A program made the position numbers and the translations under genes. From positions 1-39,013 of the IMG/VR virus record IMGVR_UViG_3300038422_000022: a DNA stretch of 39,013 bases. One strand, given 5' to 3'. Under the pieces are notes generated by a model. That model was not told the DNA's origin. It ran no database searches and worked only from the letters and a program-made list of their open reading frames with translations. This DNA comes from a virus. Positions 29,124 to 36,140 of this stretch are shown here, piece after piece; within the stretch, counting starts at the first letter, position 1, and every line of letters starts with the position of its first letter.

Positions 29124-29488
29124 TCGACCAGCGACCTCAGGCGGCCCTTGCCATCTGCGTTCGCACCAAGCTTCGGAACTGTCCGCCGGGCGGCCGGCGT
29201 CAGCCCGAGCTGGATGAGCTGTTCCTTGTGCAGCCGCTCGAGCGCCGCCACCGTCGCCGGAGACGCCCGCGAGTCGGAGTAGACCTCCTCGAGCGTGGCC
29301 CGCACCCGGGCCGCAGCCTCCAGCATCGGGAGGTCTGTAGCGGCCAGCATCTTGGCCTCGAGCAGGAGCCGCCCGTAGCGCTCGTACACCGCCACCTGGT
29401 CGGCTCGCATCGTTCTCGGGGCCTCCGGTAGCGTGCTGATGGCGATGGACGGCGGAGGACGCGGAGCATTTGCAGGCGGCCGGCTCAT
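29120..29488 (-). CDS. terS: Terminase small subunit (P27-like), 122 aa
   Basis: ATG 29488. A Pro-rich leader (SRPPANAPRPPPS) precedes helices typical of P27-family small terminases: TMRADQVAVYERYGRLLLEAKMLAATDLPMLEAAARV and ALERLHKEQLIQLGLTPAARRTVPKL. It should bind the packaging-initiation site and load TerL, encoded immediately downstream with a GTGA overlap. Confidence 0.85.
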   Translation of the reverse strand: MSRPPANAPRPPPSIAISTLPEAPRTMRADQVAVYERYGRLLLEAKMLAATDLPMLEAAARVRATLEEVYSDSRASPATVAALERLHKEQLIQLGLTPAARRTVPKLGANADGKGRLRSLVE

Positions 29489-29973
29489 GTTAACTCCCCC
29501 TTCGGGTCAGAGGCTGTAATTTTTACAGCCTCACCTTCATCGTTCGGTCCGTAAAGGCTACCCCGCACGGTTGCTGGCTGGCACGGTATATGATGGGGCA
29601 CGGGGCTTGCTATGGTCCTGGCCCTTCCGAATCCCTGGTCCCTGCCTGTTCGCCTCGAATGGCACGGCTTGCATAGGGCGCGCAGGTTGGACCAGTGGAG
29701 CCGCAGGTGTGGAGCCTCCCGGATGGAGGTGATGTGGTCTACCTCGGTGGCTCGAGCGCCGCAGACCACGCAAGTTGGGTGACCCCCTAGGTACTGCCTG
29801 CGAACGGCGGCCCAAGCCGAGTCATAACCTCGCTGGTTGGAGGGAGGACGCGCCTCGTCTGCCCTTACCCTGGCCTGTGTCAGTGAGGCCTGCGCCTTGG
29901 CCTTGTGGGCAGCGCAGCGCCCCGCCTTGACCAGTTGGGCGCACCCTGGCTGTGCGCAGGGCCTAAGGGGCAC
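29485..29973 (-). CDS. HNH endonuclease of the packaging module, 162 aa
   Basis: GTG 29973 opens MPLRPCAQPGCAQLVKAGRCAAH, a zinc-binding start. The HNH core is YLGGHPTCVVCGARATEVDHITSIREAPHLRLHWSNLRALCKPCHSRRT, with both CxxC pairs, the VDH catalytic histidine, the N of WSNL and the final CHSRRT. In HK97-like phages an HNH enzyme next to TerS is required for terminase-dependent cleavage. The C-terminal 50 residues are less conserved. Confidence 0.93.
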   Translation of the reverse strand: MPLRPCAQPGCAQLVKAGRCAAHKAKAQASLTQARVRADEARPPSNQRGYDSAWAAVRRQYLGGHPTCVVCGARATEVDHITSIREAPHLRLHWSNLRALCKPCHSRRTGRDQGFGRARTIASPVPHHIPCQPATVRGSLYGPNDEGEAVKITASDPKGELT

Positions 29974-30139
29974 GTCGGCACTCCTGGCTCAGGTCCATGA
30001 CGTACTCCATGGTGGTCACCCAGCGATTCTGAGCGTCCTGTGCGTCCTGGTGCATCATGTAGGCGAGGTAGGCGAGGCCCGCGCAGAGGAGTCCCAGGGC
30101 CCCGTATCGCTTGAGGAGCTCGAGGACGAGGAGGGTCAC
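29963..30139 (-). CDS. Single-span membrane protein, 58 aa
   Basis: GTG 30139 overlaps the upstream stop. MTLLVLELLKRYGALGLLCAG then LAYLAYMM gives one hydrophobic span, and a soluble helix with a Cys near the end follows (TMEYVMDLSQECRRAP). It overlaps the start of the HNH gene by 11 bases. Role unknown. Confidence 0.5.
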   Translation of the reverse strand: MTLLVLELLKRYGALGLLCAGLAYLAYMMHQDAQDAQNRWVTTMEYVMDLSQECRRAP

Positions 30140-30333
30140 TCTTTTAATTCCTCTCGAATCGCCCGCGCGAGACCCTCGACGGTCCATTCAACCGCCTGGA
30201 TCCTCGAAACGTACTCGATTCCGCAAGACCTGCACTTGAGGACCAGGACCTTTTCTCCCAAGGCATTGAGTCGTTCGGCAACGTGCCCGATCTCACACCC
30301 ATGCTCTGCACAGTAGGCTTCCCCGGTAGTCAT
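30136..30333 (-). CDS. Small zinc-ribbon-like protein, 65 aa
   Basis: The start is ATG 30333 (MTTGEAYCAEHGCEIGHVAERLNALGEKVLVLKCRSCGIEYVSR). CAEHGC and CRSCG form a probable zinc site, and the C-terminus is helical (EGLARAIREELKE). It lies between tail-fibre and packaging genes; function unknown. Confidence 0.55.
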   Translation of the reverse strand: MTTGEAYCAEHGCEIGHVAERLNALGEKVLVLKCRSCGIEYVSRIQAVEWTVEGLARAIREELKE

Positions 30334-30358
30334 GGATGGTCCTGCACGAGGAGGGTCA

Positions 30359-30640
30359 CTAGTTGAGGGCGGACCGAGCGGCCACGTAGGCGTCAAGGCC
30401 CGAGGAGATGTTGCCCGCTACGTCCGTAGTCGTGAACGAGCCGGTGGTCGTCGTGATGTAGGGTTTCGTCGTTGCGTACCGTGTGCCCCACCACGTGTAC
30501 CACGGGTATCTCACCACCTCGACCTTCTCAGGGGTCAGGGCGCGCCTGGCCATCTCCTGGGCCATGGGGCCGGTAGCTATCACGTGCGTCCCGTCCGGGA
30601 GTCGGATCTCGAGCCGCGCCACTTTCTCTTTCTTCGCCAT
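30359..30640 (-). CDS. Hypothetical protein, 93 aa
   Basis: ATG 30640 has AGGAGAACAC upstream. A Lys-rich start (MAKKEKVARLEIRLPDGTHVIATGPMAQEMARRALTPEKVEVVRYPWYTWWG) is followed by a Thr-rich strand region (KPYITTTTGSFTTTD) and an Ala-rich end. Possibly a minor virion component by location. Family not recognised. Confidence 0.55.
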   Translation of the reverse strand: MAKKEKVARLEIRLPDGTHVIATGPMAQEMARRALTPEKVEVVRYPWYTWWGTRYATTKPYITTTTGSFTTTDVAGNISSGLDAYVAARSALN

Positions 30641-30654
30641 GTGTTCTCCTTTGT

Positions 30655-30975
30655 TTACGGGTGGTCCTGCACCTGGATGGTGGCCCGCTCGATCTGGGGC
30701 CAGCCATCCGTACCTGCCTTGTCCACCGTGACGGCGGCATAGACCCGGCCGGCGGAGGAGAGGCGGAAGCCCACCGAAGCCTTACCCGCGGAGCTGGGCA
30801 GGAGCACGCTCCCGGTGGCGGTCGTGACGACGGTATCCGTGGAGAGGGGCCCTGTGCGAACGATAGCCGCAACGGTTGCGCCGCTCAGGTCTACGGCCAC
30901 GCCCGTGATGCGGTCCGTCACGGTCGCCAGCAGTTCCACCCATTCGCCCTTCTCGACGGTCAAGGTCAGCATCAC
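30655..30975 (-). CDS. Small Ig-like/beta-sandwich virion protein, 106 aa
   Basis: ATG 30975 overlaps the preceding stop. Entirely beta-rich: MLTLTVEKGEWVELLATVTDRITGVAVDLSGATVAAIVRTG, GSVLLPSSAGKASVGFRLSSAGRVYAAVTVDKAG. The pattern resembles small immunoglobulin-like domains that follow fibre genes in phages. Likely a structural or fibre-associated protein, by fold impression only. Confidence 0.55.
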   Translation of the reverse strand: MMLTLTVEKGEWVELLATVTDRITGVAVDLSGATVAAIVRTGPLSTDTVVTTATGSVLLPSSAGKASVGFRLSSAGRVYAAVTVDKAGTDGWPQIERATIQVQDHP

Positions 30976-32936
30976 GTTCTCCGCGTTAGGCGGACCTGGT
31001 ATCCGGACCGCTGAAGTTGGGTATCGATCCGCTCGCTAAGGACCATCTTGTAGCCAGACCGGGAGAGCCGCATCCGCATGGACGCGGTGTATTGAATCCC
31101 GAGAGTGGCCTCGGCCCGTCCATCGGCGGATCCGATTAGGGCTTGATTCTGCGCCAGGAAAGCGACGGTCTGGCCGATACCAGTCGCGGTGCCACTGAGG
31201 ACGTATCGGTTGAGGATGGCTGTGGCATCGCCCTGTCCAGCCGCCGTGCCTATGAGCTCCGTTGGGAGCTGCGGACCGATTGCGGTCGCCCCGCCTATAC
31301 CGGCTGCGACACCTGCCAGCGGTTGAGAGATATGCAGGAGGGCGAGCGCGTTTCCTCGACCATCGGCAAGTGCCCCGAGGCCGGCCACGTCAAGGCTGGC
31401 ATCGGCGTAGCCCTCTCCGTCGGCGTCACCTACCAGGGCGGCGCCATAGGTCCCCGTGGCGGTGGCTCCTGCGTAGCCAGATGCGAGCCCGATGAGTGGA
31501 GCCTCGGGACCCCAATAGTCGGTCGCGGCGATCCCTACCGCCATGGAGCTACCATCGGCGGCCCGCACGAAGAAGGCACCGATGCCGGCGGTCAGCGTCT
31601 CCCCGGCACTCGTGATAGTGAAAAGTGTGTAGCTGCCTCGTTCGCTCTGCTGAAGGTAGCCAGAAGCTTGGCCCTGACCGGCTGCCAGGGCCTCGAGCGG
31701 GGGCTGTATCGTAAGCTGGCTCGACAGCCCGTTGCCCGTCCCCGCTGCTGATGCAACGAGTCGGGTGTCACCTGGGCTCGTAGCCGCTCCGCCGGCGGAA
31801 CCAGCGGCGATGCCGCTTAGGGCTACCGGGGGAATGACATCAAGGTAGATGACTTGGCCATCGCTCGACGAAATGACGAACGAGGTAGGTCCCGTGATGC
31901 CGGTGACGTCTACGCTCCATGTGGTAGAAGTCGGGTAAGTCACCGTCCCGATCCCGACTTCTCCTCCCCCGATGGCGAGGGCCCCTGCTTGTCCCGCGGC
32001 GATGCCTACGAGCGGCCTGACTTGGCTCAATGCGCCGGAGGCAGAACCTAGCCCGTCGGCCCTGGCTGCCATGCCGCCTATGCCGGCTTGTCCAGCAGCG
32101 ATGCCGGATGTGATCCCCGAGAGCGTGACATCCGAGATCCGTCCGGCCGTGCCCTGTCCCAGGCCGGCCGCGATGCCGGAGAGCAAAGAGCCCGCTAGAA
32201 GTCCGGCTGCGATGACCGTGGCGAATCCGCCCGCCGAGCCCACGAGATCGACGGGAACAATGGGGGCGGCCGGCAGGACGGCAAAGACGATGCCCGTCGA
32301 GCTGTCGGCCGTGCCCCCAGCCGTCAGCGTGAATGTCGCTCCGGCCGAGCCCGCAGTAGCCTGCCCCTTTTGACGCTGACCGAAGTACAGATCCGAATAG
32401 GTGGAGCTGTCGAGATCTGTCCCGATGGCACTGTAACTGCCATCATTGGTCAGTCCCGTTGCGTTGTCATCTGACTGGACGATGGTCGCCAAGCACAGGC
32501 GGTCCGCACCGAGAGTGGCAAACGCCGTCAGGTTGACGGTTGAGGAGTTGGGGGCCGAAACGGTAGTCACGGCCTCCCACGCATCGGTGAGTGTGCCCGT
32601 GTCCTTCCAGGTGCCGGCCGTGATGGAGATGGCTCGAGCCGCGTAGTGGCATGAGGTGCCCGATGCATTAGCGCTCACCAGCGGATCCGTCACCGCTGCG
32701 CTGGTGGCTCTCAAGGCATAGACGGTGGAGCGGCTCCGGGTGGTGCCGGAGTCATTGACGACCGTGCCCACCTCCGTCCAACCGCTGATGGTCTGCGTAC
32801 CGGCGGGGCTCGTGTTGCGCCCTGCGCCGCAGAACACGATGAGCAGATCCCCCGTTGCATGCGTGGGGAGTATGCAGGTCAGGTTGGTGTTGGCCTGCAC
32901 CACGCTACCGACGGCGCGGATCGTCGGGAGTGCCAT
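30972..32936 (-). CDS. Tail-fibre-like protein with AAG repeats, 654 aa
   Basis: Residues 1-225 form a beta-sandwich-like head (LPTIRAVGSVVQANTNLTCILPTHATGDLLIVFCGAGRN, ISGWTEVGTVV) that is common at the start of phage receptor-binding or fibre proteins. Residues 230-620 contain about a dozen degenerate repeats of the form L-x-G-x-AAG-x-G-x-A-x-A (for example LIGTAAGQGDATAIL, LAGVAAGIGGATAIG, LSGTATGIGQTVAFL), interrupted near 345-375 and 455-475 by short beta segments. The same motif occurs in the fibre protein at 34160. The C-terminus is basic (RMRLSRSGYKMVLSERIDTQL). ATG 32936 has only a weak ribosome binding site. Confidence 0.7.
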   Translation of the reverse strand: MALPTIRAVGSVVQANTNLTCILPTHATGDLLIVFCGAGRNTSPAGTQTISGWTEVGTVVNDSGTTRSRSTVYALRATSAAVTDPLVSANASGTSCHYAARAISITAGTWKDTGTLTDAWEAVTTVSAPNSSTVNLTAFATLGADRLCLATIVQSDDNATGLTNDGSYSAIGTDLDSSTYSDLYFGQRQKGQATAGSAGATFTLTAGGTADSSTGIVFAVLPAAPIVPVDLVGSAGGFATVIAAGLLAGSLLSGIAAGLGQGTAGRISDVTLSGITSGIAAGQAGIGGMAARADGLGSASGALSQVRPLVGIAAGQAGALAIGGGEVGIGTVTYPTSTTWSVDVTGITGPTSFVISSSDGQVIYLDVIPPVALSGIAAGSAGGAATSPGDTRLVASAAGTGNGLSSQLTIQPPLEALAAGQGQASGYLQQSERGSYTLFTITSAGETLTAGIGAFFVRAADGSSMAVGIAATDYWGPEAPLIGLASGYAGATATGTYGAALVGDADGEGYADASLDVAGLGALADGRGNALALLHISQPLAGVAAGIGGATAIGPQLPTELIGTAAGQGDATAILNRYVLSGTATGIGQTVAFLAQNQALIGSADGRAEATLGIQYTASMRMRLSRSGYKMVLSERIDTQLQRSGYQVRLTRRT

Positions 32937-32950
32937 CTAATGCACCATGG

Positions 32951-34159
32951 TCATGAACCGAGAACGGAAACGGAGACAGTGGTTCCGAGCTCCATGTGGC
33001 CGCTTAGCGTAGTGGCTCCTCCTATGACTGGAGTCGCTCCGGAGGACAGCACCGTGCTAGCCTCTAGCATCCGGTCATAGGCGGGCTTCCGATCCAGCTC
33101 GTAGTCGAGTAGGTGCCCGTTGGGCATCCACACTGGATCATCCCTGCCATCCTCTATGTCGGATAGTATCCATGGCGAGATCCTCTTGACTTCGGATCCG
33201 ACACGCATCACCGCCATCGTGAACTGGTAGAATCGTTCGCCCTGGGCGTCGAGGTTGGCTTGTGGTATCGGCGGTGATGGCGTGTTCCAGTTGTAACCGT
33301 CTCCATCCGTGTACATGGCCAGCGTCTGATCGTCCAATTCGGACACATGGATCTCTAGACCCAGCGCTGCGAATCGATCGAGGTTCGTCTTGATCGATGC
33401 AGCATCGACGGCGCTGGCCCACATATGGCCCTGGAACGCGACCCCGTCGATTGGTATGCCGCGGTCGATCATGCCATCGACCGTCAGGTACAAAACGTTC
33501 GATCGCGTGTTGACTGCCTCCGCTGAGTATTCGGCCATCAAGAGCTTGATGTCGGGACGGCCAGCATCGATCCTAGCCTGGTGGGCCACCTGGAAGGCGT
33601 AGTCCACTTCCTCATAGAGGGAATGAAACACCGCATTCGGATTACCGAGGGTGTCAAGCAACTCGTTCGTAACCTCGATCATCTTGAACAGTGGGTTCGA
33701 GGCATACCGAAGGATCGTCGCCCGTAGCAACGCCTCGCCGAATGCGAGCCGATCGGCCCTCGGCAGGACTTTCACCCAGTTCGGTGTGACGTTGATGTTG
33801 TTGTAGATCGGCGAGGCGAAGCCCACTTGCATGCCTCTACCCGTATGGAACGCAACGACATCGTCGAGCGGATCCCACACGTAGGTAGGATTGGGCCACT
33901 GGTTCGCAGGCGCTACCCTCGTGATGTTGAGCAGATCCCAGCCGGTAGTCCCAGGGGCTGGTGTCAGGAAGATCGGCCAGGCTGGCAACGACGGCGCGAT
34001 GCTCCCCTCCGCCAGCTGGGCTGCTTCGATCGCGCTACGTTCCTGGGCCGTCGTTCGGGACCACCACCAGTTATTGGTCCCGATCGACATCGGCAGACCG
34101 ATGTACGATCCGAAGACGATCCCGTGAGAGGCAAGGGCGGTTTTCAGCTCACCGGCCAC
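32951..34159 (-). CDS. GH10-like glycoside hydrolase in the tail-fibre module, 402 aa
   Basis: The protein shows the GH10 (endo-beta-1,4-xylanase) barrel pattern. VWDPLDDVVAFHTGRGMQV is at about 94-112, and MIEVTNELLD supplies the acid/base E166 in its NE dipeptide. PIDGVAFQGHMW has H245, and LGLEIHVSELDD has the nucleophile E274. ISPWILSDIEDG has W330, and DRKPAYDRML ends the barrel. The usual GH-LVWH-x-QxPxW loop is replaced (FASPIYNNINVTPNWV), so the substrate may not be xylan. Residues 368-402 form a short beta tail (VIGGATTLSGHMELGTTVSV), perhaps for virion attachment. GTG 34159 has GGAG upstream. A role in degrading host surface or environmental polysaccharide is inferred from position. 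Confidence 0.85.
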   Translation of the reverse strand: MAGELKTALASHGIVFGSYIGLPMSIGTNNWWWSRTTAQERSAIEAAQLAEGSIAPSLPAWPIFLTPAPGTTGWDLLNITRVAPANQWPNPTYVWDPLDDVVAFHTGRGMQVGFASPIYNNINVTPNWVKVLPRADRLAFGEALLRATILRYASNPLFKMIEVTNELLDTLGNPNAVFHSLYEEVDYAFQVAHQARIDAGRPDIKLLMAEYSAEAVNTRSNVLYLTVDGMIDRGIPIDGVAFQGHMWASAVDAASIKTNLDRFAALGLEIHVSELDDQTLAMYTDGDGYNWNTPSPPIPQANLDAQGERFYQFTMAVMRVGSEVKRISPWILSDIEDGRDDPVWMPNGHLLDYELDRKPAYDRMLEASTVLSSGATPVIGGATTLSGHMELGTTVSVSVLGS

Positions 34160-35161
34160 CTAAAGGTCTCCGCCTCGCCAAGTATCGACGTAGTCGCTCG
34201 CGTTTCCAGCCATCCAGAATCCTGGCTTACCGCCCGAGATGTTCGAATCGGTGGTCGAGACGCGCGTGGTCCAGGCCGAGCCGTCCGTGCTAGTCCGTGC
34301 CCGGATCGTCGTACCGTCCGCCTCTACACGTAGCCATGCCGGCACGGTGGCACCGCAATCATAGCTGGAACCGATTTGAGTCGGGACGCCGGATGAGTTC
34401 GTCCGCTCCAGAATCAGGAAGTAAGTAAAGTACTCAACGTCATCGTAATAGATTCGCGCCCGATAGCATTGCTTCTCGTCCGTCTGGATGCGACATGCGA
34501 CAGCACGCTCCCCCGGATCCGTCGGTCCGTAGGTATCCGCGTACTGATTCGAGGCAGGCGATCCGGTGATGTACCGCACGAAGGCTGGATAACCACTGAC
34601 CGCGACCACCTTGTTTCCGCTGATGGTCGGCAGGAACGTCGTGCGGTCGATGTCCCAATCCGATCCCAGGGAGCCGTCCGCTCGATTGAAGGTGTCTTCG
34701 GCAGAGAAGGCAGAGCTCGAACCAAGGACACTCGTCCCGGCTGCGGCGCCGGCCGCCGTGCCGATGATCTTCGTCCGGAAGCCATCTCCAGCCCCGGTGA
34801 CGGTCGCCACGCCGGCCGCCGTACCGATGAACACCGCAGGTACGAGCCCGTTGCCCAACGCGGTCGCCAGGCCAGCCGCTGTTCCGACCATCGGTTGATT
34901 CTGGGCCAAGAGTGCAGCCGCATTACCCGTGCCTGCCGCTATGCCACTCTGTGCACCGGGCACCAGTACACCGACACCCTGTCCGGCTCCGGGTCCGATT
35001 CCTCCCAGGATGATCCCGTAGGCAATCGGAAGCGACCACTGCCCCAAGGCATCTGCCGTACCCGAGCCAAGCAGAAGCCCGGAGGCAAGATCCCGATACT
35101 CGACCGCCTGGTTCGGGCTCGCGATCCCTTCTGCCAGGATCCGAGTGACGATCACCGGCAT
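34160..35161 (-). CDS. Fibre protein with AAG repeats and lectin-like C-terminus, 333 aa
   Basis: ATG 35161 (MPVIVTRILAEGIASPNQAV). Residues 45-150 carry about five AAG-type repeats (SGIAAGTGNAAALLAQ, MVGTAAGLATALG, FIGTAAGVATVTG, IIGTAAGAAAG) related to those in the 654-residue protein. Residues 155-333 start DTFNRADGSLGSDWDID and end GKPGFWMAGNASDYVDTW, a pattern typical of concanavalin/LamG-like sugar-binding domains in phages. The stop directly abuts the GH10 gene, and the pair may act together: binding and then cleaving a glycan. Confidence 0.7.
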   Translation of the reverse strand: MPVIVTRILAEGIASPNQAVEYRDLASGLLLGSGTADALGQWSLPIAYGIILGGIGPGAGQGVGVLVPGAQSGIAAGTGNAAALLAQNQPMVGTAAGLATALGNGLVPAVFIGTAAGVATVTGAGDGFRTKIIGTAAGAAAGTSVLGSSSAFSAEDTFNRADGSLGSDWDIDRTTFLPTISGNKVVAVSGYPAFVRYITGSPASNQYADTYGPTDPGERAVACRIQTDEKQCYRARIYYDDVEYFTYFLILERTNSSGVPTQIGSSYDCGATVPAWLRVEADGTTIRARTSTDGSAWTTRVSTTDSNISGGKPGFWMAGNASDYVDTWRGGDL

Positions 35162-35170
35162 GCGACCCCC

Positions 35171-35311
35171 TTACTTGACGGTGGCTACTCCGAATGCCAC
35201 GCCGCGAAGGAGGACCACGGGCGGAGTAGCCGTCAGCTGGGAGGGGACCTCCGCGCCAGCCTTGCCCACCGCCCGAGCGGTCCCCGACAACTGGACGACG
35301 ACCTCGGGCAT
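35171..35311 (-). CDS. Small protein related to the AAG-repeat motif, 46 aa
   Basis: ATG 35311 to TAA 35171. It begins MPEVVVQLSGTARAVGKAGA and ends LLRGVAFGVATVK. The LSGTARAVGKAG stretch resembles one AAG unit of the neighbouring fibre proteins, so this may be a fibre adaptor or a detached repeat. It lies between two fibre genes with 2-9 base gaps. Confidence 0.5.
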   Translation of the reverse strand: MPEVVVQLSGTARAVGKAGAEVPSQLTATPPVVLLRGVAFGVATVK

Positions 35312-35313
35312 GG

Positions 35314-35739
35314 TCAGTTCTCGGTGATGGTGAGCTGGTCGATCGCGAACGACGCAGTAGCGCCCACCGAGACCGTCACCGGAGCACCGGTCACGGATCC
35401 CCAGTAGAGCAGGTTCCCGGCGGTGCTGGCATCCCAGATGCCGAAGCCGTTCACCGTCCAGGCCACCGAGGTCACCGCCGCGAATGTGATCGCGGCTGCA
35501 TTCTTGACGGTGCTGGCTGCGATGAACGTCGCCGCCGTGTAGTTCCAGTCGGCGTCCGCCGTGCCGACCCCGACGCGGGCGTAGCCGTACTGGCCGATGG
35601 TCAGCTCTGTGCCGAGGTTGCCCGTTGTGGGCACCGTCGAGAACAGGCCGACATAGAGCGTTCCGGGCTGGGTGTAGGCCGTGGTGCGGAAGATGTGGTT
35701 GAGGAGACTGTTCGAGAGCGTGTACGCCTTGCCGCCCAT
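35314..35739 (-). CDS. Phage tail fibre protein (small, beta-rich), 141 aa
   Basis: ATG 35739 with GGGAGG upstream. It matches a common small phage fibre family: LSNSLLNHIFRTTAYTQPGTLYVGLFSTVPT, TELTIGQYGYARVGV, AAAITFAAVTSVAWTVNGFGIWDASTAGNLLYWGSVTGA, ending in ASFAIDQLTITEN. The YVGLF...YAR...I.F...W..V..FGI.D signature is well known for these proteins. First gene of the fibre block. Confidence 0.85.
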   Translation of the reverse strand: MGGKAYTLSNSLLNHIFRTTAYTQPGTLYVGLFSTVPTTGNLGTELTIGQYGYARVGVGTADADWNYTAATFIAASTVKNAAAITFAAVTSVAWTVNGFGIWDASTAGNLLYWGSVTGAPVTVSVGATASFAIDQLTITEN

Positions 35740-35949
35740 AGGTACTTCCTCCCGACCCTTAAGGTACAGATCCGCTCAAGGCGGGTCGGGCCGGAGCGGT
35801 AGTGGTTGGAGCTGGGACCAGAAAGACACTCGCCCCCGGGTAATTGGGGAGCCCTGGAAACCCCGAGGAAGCCAGGGCATCCCCTTGCGGCACGCCGCGA
35901 GCCGGGTAGGCCCGCTAGAACGTGACGCTACCCTACCCTACGTGGAGGG
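35740..35949 (-). promoter_or_regulatory. 210-base non-coding leader with two hairpins
   Basis: No plausible gene. CCCGACCC (35751-35758) can pair with GGGTCGGG (35783-35790); in the leftward RNA the 3' arm runs straight into the GGGAGG ribosome binding site of the fibre gene, so the hairpin could modulate its translation. GCCCTGG (35851-35857) and CCAGGGC (35872-35878) form a second stem. No convincing -35/-10 pair was found. Confidence 0.5.
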
Positions 35950-36138
35950 TCAAGGCGGCGAGGATTCCTTGGCCTTCCGCCTGGCGGCCCGCTCGGCTAT
36001 CCGCCGCTTCGCTTCCCGGTTCCGACGACGCTCGTGCTCCACGAACCGCTCGAGCCACTCGGACCGCTGCTTGTCCTCATCGGCGAGGTGCTCATGGATC
36101 CGCGACCACATGGCCCCTCGGCTGCCCTCGTTCCACAT
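35950..36138 (-). CDS. Small highly charged helical protein, 62 aa
   Basis: ATG 36138 (MWNEGSRGAMWSRIHEHLADEDKQRSEWLERFVEHERRRNREAKRRIAERAARRKAKESSPP) has GGGGAG five bases upstream. A GTG at 36144 overlapping the previous stop is the alternative. It is an acidic-basic amphipathic helix rich in Arg/Glu, expected to be a single long helix or coiled coil. Function unknown; it follows the replication gene. Confidence 0.55.
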   Translation of the reverse strand: MWNEGSRGAMWSRIHEHLADEDKQRSEWLERFVEHERRRNREAKRRIAERAARRKAKESSPP

Positions 36139-36140
36139 GC

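Noticed and set aside
35800-35880. Possible tRNA in the non-coding leader
   Set aside because: A D-arm-like stretch and a 7-bp stem exist, but there is no T-arm GTTC motif, acceptor stem or anticodon arm in register.
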